Positions 49,379 to 58,800 of a stretch of 64,000 nt of DNA are shown here, piece by piece. The stretch is from Chrysopilus asiliformis (lineage: Eukaryota > Arthropoda > Insecta > Diptera > Rhagionidae): positions 14,399,243 through 14,463,242 of the forward strand of contig OZ035961.1 of the NCBI GenBank assembly GCA_964034945.1, in the 5' to 3' direction. The stretch's first letter is position 1, and every line of letters starts with the position of its first letter. A model generated the notes under the pieces. The model was not told the origin of the DNA. It saw only the letters and a list, made by a program, of their open reading frames with translations, and did no database searches. The position numbers were made by a program, and so were the translations under genes.

Positions 49379-50937
49379 TCGGATTATAAAATAGATTCAA
49401 TTTTTTTTCTCTCTCTGAATGTAGTAAAATTGCAAACCCAGAAAATGGTAAAATTTTGAAGCAAACACATTTCATTGCTTGATATTAAACTTCAACGGAA
49501 ATATTTTAAATTTACATGAATTGTAGAATTGTAGACCACTCAAAGATATTTAATTTTTACAATGTTGATTTTACTCTTAGACTAATATTTTCTCTTTTCC
49601 ACGAAAGTTGTAAAAGAAAATTCATACTTTGCTAACAAAACAAAAACTCTTCTCAACAGCAATGAATCCTTTTGGTCGACACCAACAGAACAAAGTCAAA
49701 GTAAGATGTGTTACTAAATAAGCACTTGCGCCCTCGATAAAACGCAACGACTTCAACTTGAATACTTTTACTACGGTTTTGTATCTATTTACTTTAAGTA
49801 ATTTGCATACAAAGTGCAACAAGTCTAGTTACGTAACGTAAAGGGGGATGAATAGCAAACATTCAAGCCAAACCGTCTGCGCCCGTCCTTCCTTACGTCG
49901 TTTAAACCGAACAGCACATCCTTTCAGGATGAAACGAATGCAATGATGATATTAGAGTAAAGGGTTAGCTTTAAAGCGTTTAAGCTTCTCCGTTCTACAA
50001 TTTTTTTTTACCATAGTATGAAGTCATGGAACTGGCCGTTCCGATAAACGACGTTGCATTAATTAAATCTCACTTGTTGGATATCTACTCGTCCTGGAAT
50101 TCGTAATAGTTTCACTTCGATGCATGCAAAATTGAAACATTTTTCTTTTACTGTGCAGAAAATCTCAGCAGCTTTTTATGTTGCAGATTCAATGTTAGTT
50201 GTTTTCCCTTTTCTTGCTACCCTTCCAAATAAACAGAAAAAAAACTTCCAGTATTTGTATTCAAAGTGAATCTTGATAAAAATACACCTGGGATATTTAA
50301 GGTAATTTCTTAAACAGATTAGAAACTATCGTTGCAAGTTTTTTCTTCATTAATTTTCGACTAGGGATTTAAATTTAATCTCTCTTTATCACGATTTACA
50401 AGTTTTTAAACTTGTGACTTGACTGTTAAAGTGAAAAACTATTGGCGATATAATAGACCGGAAGGAAATCTCTTCAAGGCACAATTTTTTTATTTATAAA
50501 AGCTTTAACAGTTTTTTTTCTACTAATTTTGTAAGTTCATTCATAGGTTGGTTAAGTAATTTTAATATTAATGTAAAACAAAATAAATATTTAATATATC
50601 TTCCAGTCAAACCCTTTGTTTTAAGTAATTAAACATTACCACTCGTATAACACGGGCACTTATATTATTCCTGGTCTACTGGTTTGTTTTCTATTTGAAG
50701 TGCTTCTATGAAATGTCATTTATTATTAAATAAATTACCAAACGGTGAAGTTTCTTGTTTCAAACTCTTTTATTATTTATTGGATTGGATTTGTGTTTCC
50801 GCCATTTTATTCGTAGAATCCATTAAACGTATTACGGAAATCAGTGTGCAAATTTTCAAGAAACAAAGAACTGCCGGAAATAGAAATTACAGAATTTAAA
50901 TAAAGAATACTTTTGTATAAAAATATTACCACTCTAG

Positions 50938-51144
50938 TGTAAAAGGTATGCAATTGAAATAAATTAAAGATATTCTTCTATAATTTATTAAAACGTCTTA
51001 ATCCTTTTTCGAATTTTTATACAATGATTTTTAAAACAACGGCAAACTATTTTAAAATATAATAATTACTTGATAAAACGATTTATATTACAAAGTATAT
51101 AATTGTAAGTTAAAACACAGTGTATTTAATAATATTGGCCTACA
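50938..51144 (-). repeat. 3' LTR of the Ty3/gypsy element
   Basis: 207 bp, starting TGT and ending ACA on the plus strand, identical to the copy at 55594-55800. CTAG lies immediately to its left (50934-50937). In the sense direction the LTR begins TGTAGGCCAATATT and ends CCTTTTACA. It should supply the polyadenylation end of the element transcript; no promoter motif was assigned by eye. Confidence 0.97.
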
Positions 51145-51160
51145 GTTCGGCCATCCTGAC
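51145..51160 (-). other. tRNA-Leu 5'-end copy at the 3' LTR junction, in place of a polypurine tract
   Basis: In the sense direction the 16 bases directly before the 3' LTR read GTCAGGATGGCCGAAC. Bases 1-14 and 16 equal the 5' end of eukaryotic tRNA-Leu (GTCAGGATGGCCGAGC, recalled from memory), with one mismatch at position 15. A normal plus-strand primer site would be an uninterrupted purine run; here T and CC interrupt it and the last base is C. The same tRNA species matches the primer-binding site at the other end of the element. The sequence is in tRNA sense, so it cannot pair with the tRNA as genomic RNA, but its minus-strand cDNA could. Confidence 0.75.
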
Positions 51161-51292
51161 TTTTAAATCGACCTCGATTTAGCAAAACAACAAACAAAAT
51201 CCTATTACAGTTTAATTAATATTTAAAGCTAGATTCTTACTATATCAATTTAATATTTAACAAAAACAATAAAAAAAAAAATTTTAAGTGTG
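51161..51292 (-). other. 3' untranslated part of the Ty3/gypsy element
   Basis: 132 bp between the gag-pol stop and the tRNA-Leu-like site. AT-rich, no open frame and no env remnant. No long purine run that could act as a conventional polypurine tract next to the LTR was seen. Confidence 0.7.
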
Positions 51293-54200
51293 TCAATCAA
51301 AATTTTCATGAAACTGAACATAAGGCTTCATATTAGCTGGAGCGCATATTCCGCGATAGGGTATTCTACTTATTTGCATACCCTCAATATCGGTAATTTT
51401 GTAACGGTCATTTGGTAAAACATCCGTTATGACATAAGGTCCTTTATACTTTTTTAACCATTTTTTATTAACTCCAGGAGTTGTTTCAATATTTCTTATT
51501 AAAACATATTGACCTTTTTCATATTTAATAGGTGGTTTGTGATTTTTATTATAATAATTCTCATTATATACTTGACAATCTTTGATTTTTCTACTAGCAA
51601 GTTCGCGTATTTCTGCTAAGTTCCTTTCTTTATTATTATAAACATCTTTCTCTAAAAATTCTTTAATTATATCGCAACAATCTCCACGCTGGTTCACTCC
51701 AAAAAGTAAAATACTTGGACTTGTTCCAGTGCTTCGATTTATCGTATTATTTAGAGCAAATTCAATCTTATTAATATACTTATCCCAATCTGCACTATCT
51801 AATTCTGTCTCTTTCGAAAACATCGGTGTAAGTGTTCTATTAATTCGTTCTACTTGTCCATTTGATTGTGGCGAACCAGTAGCAACTTTTATATGCACAA
51901 TATTCTGATTAATACAATATCGAGAAAATTCTTCAGAAGTAAAACAAGAACCCCTATCTGATATAATTGTTACTGGTTTACTATAACTATTCGTATACAA
52001 AGACATGCATTCTATAACTTCTTTTGTTGAAGTTGATTTAACCGGATAAATTTTTGCAAATTTTGTAAAGCTATCGACAATTAGAAATATATATTTCTTC
52101 TTTCTTTTACTGCTAGGAAGAGGTCCATAATGATCTACATGTACAATTTGAAAAGGTAATTCACCTTTCGGAATACTATGTAAAACTCCCTCTTGTTTAC
52201 CCGACAATGGTGAAAAATGTACGCACTTTAAACAATTCTTAATAAATTCTTTAATTTTACTTTTCATATTTGGAAACCAGTATGATTCATTTATTACCCC
52301 GTAACATTTTTCTACTCCTAAATGACACAATTTTTCATGATATGTTTGAATAACAGAAGTCTCCATTTGCCTAGGTACATAAAATAAAATTTTATCATTT
52401 ATTTTTCTGTATATCAATCCATTTATCATTTCATAAAATGAATTCTCTTTTTCTTCCAATGATTTAGAAATATCTTTAATAATATTATCTTTTTGTTGAG
52501 CTGATGCAAGTGCATATTCGAAAGTGTCTGACTCTATAACTAATATATTAGTACATCTGCTCAACGCATCAACATGAGACATTTTCGAGCCAACGCGATG
52601 CTCAATTTTATAATTAAAATTTTCTAATTCTAAAGCCCATCTAGAAATACGTGGATTTATTAGTTTTTTGTTTAATGTTAACGTCAAAGATTGACAATCA
52701 GTAACAATTTTAAATTCCAAACCTAATAAATAAATTCGAAATCTCCTTAAAGCATAAATAATAGAAAGTGTTTCAAGTTCATAACTATGAAATTTAGATT
52801 CAGATGGCGTAGTTCGTTTGGAGAAGAAAAATATTGGATGAAACTTTTCATCATTTTGTTTCTGCATTAAAATTGCTCCAAAACCAGTGCTACTAGCATC
52901 GCAATGTAATTCCGTCTCACTCAAAGGATTATATATTGCCAACACAGGAGATTCTACTAGCTTAGACTTCAATTCATTAAAACATTTTATCTGTTCAACA
53001 CCCATATTAAATTTAGTATTATTACGTAACAAATCATACAATGGTTTAGCAATAGTAGCAAAACCTTGAATAAACTTACGGAAATATGAACATAAACCCA
53101 AAAAACTATGTAATTGTTTAATATTTTTTGGAAGTTGAAATTCTTCTATAGCACTCAAACCTTCATCATTGGGACGAATACCATTACAAGAAACCTTGTA
53201 ACCTAAATATTTAATTTCTTCAACAAGAAAATTACATTTATCTAATCTTAGTTGTAAAGAATATTCACGTATTAATTCAATTACATCTTTTAAAATTTTC
53301 AAATGTTCTTCAATTGTTTCAGTTGCTATAAGCAAATCATCCATATATACTAAAAGCTTTCCATCACGAACTAATTTTTCAAATATTTTATTAATATAGC
53401 GTTGAAAAACTGGTGGACCATTTTTTAAACCAAAAGGTAAACGTAAATATTCAAATTGTCCTAATGGTGTAACAAAAGACGTATATTTGACACTATCATC
53501 CGCAATTTTCACATGATGAAACCCATTCTTTAAATCTAAAGATGTAAAATATTTTTTATTTCTCAAACGATCTAAATTATCTTCTATATGAGGTAAAGGA
53601 TAATTATCTTTTTGTGTAATACGATTTAAAACTCGAAAGTCCACACATAATCTTAATTCACCAGTTTTCTTTTTTACTAATACAATTGGTGATGTATAAG
53701 GAGACGAACTTTCACGAATAATATTTTGTTGCAACAAATCATCAAGTATTTTTTGAAGATCATTTTTATGTGCATAAGGCAATCTACGTGGAGAACAATG
53801 AAAAGGATCATCTTTCGTCAAAACTATCTTCATTTCAATTTCAGTGTCCTTATACTTCCTGTTATTAACATCAATTCCATTTTTAACTATATCAGCAATA
53901 GATTTTTTGATCTCAAAGGGTAATTTTTTATTAATATTAAAATCTAATTCCGTATTTTCAATATGCATTATATTATTTAACCAATTAATACTAGTATCAT
54001 TATTTCCATTGACACACTTACAATTCTCACACAGCTTCTTACAACTTAAAAGCCTTAAATTCATATTTTTCATGAAATCTCTTCCTAATAATATTGAAAA
54101 ATTTCTAATACTATTTTCATTTACAACATATAACGTTAAATAAACATTTTCTGATTCAAATTTAAATCTACATTTCACAGTACCTTCAATTTGTAATTTA

Positions 54201-55555
54201 CTGCCGTTTATTCCAAAATAATTATCTGGTGTTGATGAGTTAAAAGGAGAAATCAAATTTCTGGGAACACAACGACTGAGAACAAAACTTATGGCGCTTC
54301 CAGTATCCAACAGTGTATATAATTTACTCGAGAAACTAGCGGTTTTATGGTCTTGCGCTTTAAAAAATGTATAGTTTAATAAAACTTCAAACTCATTATA
54401 CCTGCTGAACGCTTGATTATACTGATTTTCAACTGTCTGGATATTTTGATTATTTCCACTACTGTCACTTGCTGAATGTTCTTCAACTTGATGACCATCA
54501 TTGTTTTCAAGCGTCATAACTCTTGGTGTTTGACACTGATCTGCAAAATGTCCTACTTTACCACATTTGTAACACGATTTTTTTTCTTTTACAGGCTTTT
54601 GACACTTGGATGCTACATGTCCCATCTCATTACAATTATAACATTTTATAATTCGATTATTGGATTGTACATTTCGATAAAAATTATTTCTTCCTTGTAC
54701 AGTAATATTTTCGCCCACATTAGTACGTACTTTTTCATATTTCTTTATCGCCATTTTCAACTCTTTCATAGTTTGGACATTATATAATGTCATTTTATTT
54801 GTTTTTGAATCCGGAATTCCATCGACTATGTAAAAAATTAGATCTTCTTCTTCAATAACCGTCGCTGAAGCTATTTCTTGCATAGACAGAATATATTGAT
54901 GTAAATTTTCCTCTACCTTCTTTTTACGCGACCTTAATTGATTGTGTATATCAGCGTTTGTTAATTTTTTCCCAAATTCATCCGATAGCAAACTTTTTAA
55001 TTCAATCCAAGACTTACAAAATATTGACCTAACAAAAATTCTCGCAGTACCTGTTATCAAACGCTTAGCATAAAGAAAAGACATTTTTTCGTCACATCCA
55101 AAAGCTTCCATCGATTCTTCAAAATTCTTTATCCAAACTTCAACAGGCAAATTGTCGTCACCACTAAAATTTGTCATGGCAGCTTCTACGTCTTGAAAAC
55201 TGCACTTTCTTGTATCACGGACCGATTCATCACTTAGACTCAAATTTTTTATTTCATTTTTCAATTTTTCTATTTCTTGTTTTCTCTCCAAAATTTTCTG
55301 TAATCGCTCCAATTCTTCTTGCAATAAATCTTCCTCATTTCCGCTTTCAACCTGTAAATGAGACATTACCGTAGAGTTTCGTCCTTCAATTCTCTTCAAT
55401 TCTTCCAAAATCCTTGTCCTCAAATTATTCTTTGTACCAGTAGAACATATGCCAAGTTCTTCACACTTCTTCTTCAAATCAATAATTTTTGCCGTCTGCA
55501 AAAAACTTTCCATTTCAGTTAGGAAGAAAAAAAAATCTTGAAACAATTTGATCAC
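51293..55555 (-). CDS. Gag-Pol polyprotein of the Ty3/gypsy element
   Basis: Single open frame of 1420 residues from the first ATG. The second ATG (residue 15, base 55513) is the more likely start, because a SAP-like DNA-binding motif follows directly (residues about 20-55, core DLKKKCEELGI then STGTKNNLRTRI) and the first 14 residues are an unconserved Phe-rich stretch. Next come a charged coiled-coil-like segment (about 70-106) and a Gag capsid-like region (about 115-285). Two CCHC knuckles follow: C305/C308/H313/C318 and C328/C331/H336/C341. The aspartic protease has DTG at 417-419. Reverse transcriptase has YMDD at 737-740. RNase H includes D886 in LHCDASSTGFGAI. Integrase has an HHCC finger (H1073, H1078, C1108, C1111) and catalytic D1141, D1200 and E1236 with the expected 35-residue spacing between the last two. 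The C-terminus carries PYRGICAPANM, without a chromodomain. No stop or frameshift separates gag from pol. The product would make virus-like particles, copy its RNA and integrate the cDNA. Confidence 0.97.
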   Translation of the reverse strand: MIKLFQDFFFFLTEMESFLQTAKIIDLKKKCEELGICSTGTKNNLRTRILEELKRIEGRNSTVMSHLQVESGNEEDLLQEELERLQKILERKQEIEKLKNEIKNLSLSDESVRDTRKCSFQDVEAAMTNFSGDDNLPVEVWIKNFEESMEAFGCDEKMSFLYAKRLITGTARIFVRSIFCKSWIELKSLLSDEFGKKLTNADIHNQLRSRKKKVEENLHQYILSMQEIASATVIEEEDLIFYIVDGIPDSKTNKMTLYNVQTMKELKMAIKKYEKVRTNVGENITVQGRNNFYRNVQSNNRIIKCYNCNEMGHVASKCQKPVKEKKSCYKCGKVGHFADQCQTPRVMTLENNDGHQVEEHSASDSSGNNQNIQTVENQYNQAFSRYNEFEVLLNYTFFKAQDHKTASFSSKLYTLLDTGSAISFVLSRCVPRNLISPFNSSTPDNYFGINGSKLQIEGTVKCRFKFESENVYLTLYVVNENSIRNFSILLGRDFMKNMNLRLLSCKKLCENCKCVNGNNDTSINWLNNIMHIENTELDFNINKKLPFEIKKSIADIVKNGIDVNNRKYKDTEIEMKIVLTKDDPFHCSPRRLPYAHKNDLQKILDDLLQQNIIRESSSPYTSPIVLVKKKTGELRLCVDFRVLNRITQKDNYPLPHIEDNLDRLRNKKYFTSLDLKNGFHHVKIADDSVKYTSFVTPLGQFEYLRLPFGLKNGPPVFQRYINKIFEKLVRDGKLLVYMDDLLIATETIEEHLKILKDVIELIREYSLQLRLDKCNFLVEEIKYLGYKVSCNGIRPNDEGLSAIEEFQLPKNIKQLHSFLGLCSYFRKFIQGFATIAKPLYDLLRNNTKFNMGVEQIKCFNELKSKLVESPVLAIYNPLSETELHCDASSTGFGAILMQKQNDEKFHPIFFFSKRTTPSESKFHSYELETLSIIYALRRFRIYLLGLEFKIVTDCQSLTLTLNKKLINPRISRWALELENFNYKIEHRVGSKMSHVDALSRCTNILVIESDTFEYALASAQQKDNIIKDISKSLEEKENSFYEMINGLIYRKINDKILFYVPRQMETSVIQTYHEKLCHLGVEKCYGVINESYWFPNMKSKIKEFIKNCLKCVHFSPLSGKQEGVLHSIPKGELPFQIVHVDHYGPLPSSKRKKKYIFLIVDSFTKFAKIYPVKSTSTKEVIECMSLYTNSYSKPVTIISDRGSCFTSEEFSRYCINQNIVHIKVATGSPQSNGQVERINRTLTPMFSKETELDSADWDKYINKIEFALNNTINRSTGTSPSILLFGVNQRGDCCDIIKEFLEKDVYNNKERNLAEIRELASRKIKDCQVYNENYYNKNHKPPIKYEKGQYVLIRNIETTPGVNKKWLKKYKGPYVITDVLPNDRYKITDIEGMQISRIPYRGICAPANMKPYVQFHENFD

Positions 55556-55577
55556 TTCTTCTGATCAAATGGAGCTC

Positions 55578-55591
55578 AATCCCACTTCTGA
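55578..55591 (-). other. Primer-binding site matching tRNA-Leu
   Basis: In the sense direction TCAGAAGTGGGATT begins two bases after the 5' LTR. On the plus strand this reads AATCCCACTTCTGA, the conserved T-arm and acceptor end of eukaryotic tRNA-Leu (recalled from memory), lacking only the terminal CACCA. The primer therefore pairs from about five bases inside the tRNA 3' end rather than from CCA. This is consistent with the mdg3/blastopia group. Only about 22 bases separate it from the first ATG. Confidence 0.85.
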
Positions 55592-55593
55592 TG

Positions 55594-55800
55594 TGTAAAA
55601 GGTATGCAATTGAAATAAATTAAAGATATTCTTCTATAATTTATTAAAACGTCTTAATCCTTTTTCGAATTTTTATACAATGATTTTTAAAACAACGGCA
55701 AACTATTTTAAAATATAATAATTACTTGATAAAACGATTTATATTACAAAGTATATAATTGTAAGTTAAAACACAGTGTATTTAATAATATTGGCCTACA
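55594..55800 (-). repeat. 5' LTR of the Ty3/gypsy element
   Basis: 207 bp, identical to 50938-51144, followed on its right by CTAG (55801-55804), the second copy of the target duplication. It should carry the element promoter driving transcription leftwards. Confidence 0.97.
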
Positions 55801-55804
55801 CTAG

Positions 55805-58800
55805 AATTTCAGATTGACTCTTATTTTATCTAATAAAGAACCATGCAGGATTCGACGATTTTTATGCCCCCGGGGTAATTTTTGAACCCAAAAGTTAGTC
55901 AAGGGGCATTTTCGTGCATCGCTCTTTGAGACAACCTGAAATCTTCAAATAAAATTTTGCTAAAAAAAAATTCCATTAGAACAGCGCATTCTAATTGATA
56001 TTTTTTTAATGTTTTCAATTGGAATTTTATGTATAAAGAAGTCATGCAAAATAATATTTTCAACATTTTTGGGGGCTGTCCATGAAACGAAGGTGTTTTC
56101 CACCACCATGTTGAGGGAAAAGGGAGGAGAGAAATCATATTTAGTAATATATGAATACCCATTACGCTAGATTTTAATAACAATTAAAATTTTGCTGGTA
56201 CTCAAATTTGACAGTACTTGATATCTCAAAGTATAAATTATAAAAATTATTTTTTACTTTTTGGTGCTTTAGTTTTCTTAATTATTTTCATTATCTTTTC
56301 AGACTTTTTTAAAGTCGGTTCTATTTTTTTTTTATTTTTTCTATCAATAACATTTAAATTATTTCAAATGAGAGAACATATAATTTACCTACTTTCTACT
56401 TCTAACAATTTTTCGATTGGAAATATTTCCGAAAAAAGCATAAAGTTCTTTAAATGTCTCAAACATTCTCGACACCTGAAATATCGATTTGCTACACGAA
56501 GGGATTTTTAAAGAAATGATAAGTCATTGATAAAAACAGAAGTAAATCTACTCCCACATCACACGCATAAAAAATATTTTTTTTTTAATATGCAAACAAA
56601 TTTAATATCAACTTTCTCCTATCTTGATAAATATGGCAGGTGTATTTCTACCATTTTTTACCATAACCGGAATTTATTTTTTGCCAGCTCGAATATGCAC
56701 AGGTTTTCTCCTATACTACATTAACTAAAAATAAAATAACAATATTATATATAGCAATAAGTATTCGCCAGATTGAATTTCGTTGACGCAGCAAAATGTG
56801 ATAACTTTGAACCCAAAACGAGACGCACTAAAAAAAAGTCAAATTCGTTAACAGCACATAAAAGCGCAAATCATTTTTTTAAGCTTTTAAAAGGACTATT
56901 ATGCTTACACGAAAAAAAAACGCTCGCCCATAGTAAACCTCGAAACATGCCTACAGTCTTTGAAGTTCAAATAAATATGTAAGAAATGGAACGAACGTGA
57001 AATAAACTGGGAGGAATTGCTGGGAAAATTGTTAGTAAAAAAAACTTGACATTATGGGAAATCCCTTTTAGATCTTGTGAGGGCACATAATTTATAATGA
57101 ATATTTTTAGGGTTACGTGGGGCGGTTTTCCAAGTGAGGGGTTGCTCTTTTGATGGTGCCCTGGATATTTATGGGTTTTTTATTTATTTCGATAGGAAAA
57201 ACATTCTGAAGGATTTCGATTTGCCACGTTTTCGCAAAAATGAAAATATTTTCTCAATTTTAAAGACATTTTTTATATCAGAATATTTTCTTAAACCATT
57301 TTACCTCATAAAATAGAGTTTCGTTGAGTTTGTTAACATTCTGATGATGAATGTTTTACATTAGCTTATTTTCGACTGCCGCTCGCCAAAAGGTGTTGTC
57401 CATATCAGAGAAACCTAGAATTTTACTGGTGATCTTTTTACTCGACTTGGTAAACTTTGTGTGCTCTACACTAGAGGCGCATGAGTTAGAGGGTAATTAA
57501 TTTTCTTGCCAAAATGTGTATCTTGTAATACTGTAAAACCGCACAAATCAAAAAAATAGTGCTAGAATTTAAGTGTTGCCAGATTAATATCAATTAACCT
57601 TTACTTTGTATCAACTTCGCAAGAATTGAGTTAACAAAAACCTGGACAGGTCGAGAACATATCTTTTATTGTAAATCCTTTTTCTCAAAATTGCTTTTTT
57701 TATTTATTTTCTACAACAGCTTTTATTTTTTTTAAATTTTTTAACATACATTTCGAACTTTAAACATTTTTTCAAATTTTTCATCAACCGTTTTCCGATT
57801 GAAAAATTTTTTCATCGCAAAATGAATCAAAAATGTAAAACAAAAACCTGTGAATAAGCTGAAAATTAAAATCAAACAAAATTTTTACGTTTCCAACAAG
57901 TTCTTGAACTATTATTATACAAAATTAAAAGACAACAAAATCAACTAAGCCACTGTCTGCCCTAAATATCCAACAAAACGTTCAAAAGCACTTTTTCGGT
58001 TAGCTCCGCGATCCAGGAAAATTCATCAACAGAATAAAAAAACTAATATCGATTATAATGTTTTGAAATTACCTCAAGAGATTGTTATGTTTCATCAAAA
58101 TTACGCTCCCTCATCAGAAACTATAGCCAAAATCGTACGAAATAAATGGAAAAGGCAAGAGGGATGGGCACAATATTTTTCGTTAGAAATGATAAAAAGC
58201 ACCCTTGGGATAAGAACGTTTTTATTGCGTTTATGATTCTTATGCTGTCTTCTGGAATTACCACAAGCCAAGCGCGATTTTTCATCATCATTTTTTTTTC
58301 TTTCTTTGGTTTTTATTTATATTATTTAGCGGATCTGAATTGAATCAATTAAATTGAAACGAAAAGTTTTACGTGCAAAACGGATAATTTTCTGCGTCAG
58401 TGATAATTTCGCCGGAAATAAATAAAGAAAAAATAATAAAAGGATTTTTTTGTTTCACAAATAAAAATTTTCCTTGTTGGTGAGGTTACAAATTTCCCCG
58501 GGGAAACTCGGCACTGCTATAAAAGAAAGTTTTGCAAAAAGTTAAGTTGCCTTCAACTCTCAATTATGAATTCATTTCATTTTTTCTTGAGAATTTTTTT
58601 TTTCACTTCTATGGTTTTTTTCTCTTTGTATTATAACCCTCAAGTCATTTTCCCTTAACAAAATTTCAATTTTCTCCATCCGACTAAAACAAAACAAAGC
58701 GGAAAAAGGACGAAAAAAAATATATCGAAAAAATTAGGGGGAAGAATCTAGAATGTATGTTGGTCCTTTTTGGCCTTTGACATCAAAATGTATAGTATAC

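Larger units (their letters stand above)
50938..55800 (-). mobile_element. Complete Ty3/gypsy LTR retrotransposon, mdg3/blastopia-like
   Basis: Two LTRs of 207 bp, identical base for base by eye, bracket one long gag-pol frame on the minus strand. The element is flanked on both sides by CTAG (50934-50937 and 55801-55804), a 4-bp target duplication as expected for Ty3/gypsy integrases. LTR ends are TG...CA. Read in the sense direction the order is 5' LTR (55800-55594), primer-binding site, gag-pol, a short 3' untranslated stretch, 3' LTR (51144-50938). There is no env frame. Identical LTRs, an open frame and clean duplications indicate a recent insertion that may be competent to move. The single gag-pol frame with a tRNA-Leu primer site resembles the mdg3/blastopia/micropia lineage as I recall it; a reverse-transcriptase tree would settle this. 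If the exon at 47063 is real, the element lies in that gene's first intron in antisense orientation. Confidence 0.97.

Noticed and set aside
52887..54787. Plus-strand frames of 60-103 codons opposite gag-pol
   Set aside because: They are antisense shadows of the 1420-codon frame.
50938..55800. Endogenous retrovirus (errantivirus) rather than retrotransposon
   Set aside because: No env frame or env remnant lies between integrase and the 3' LTR.
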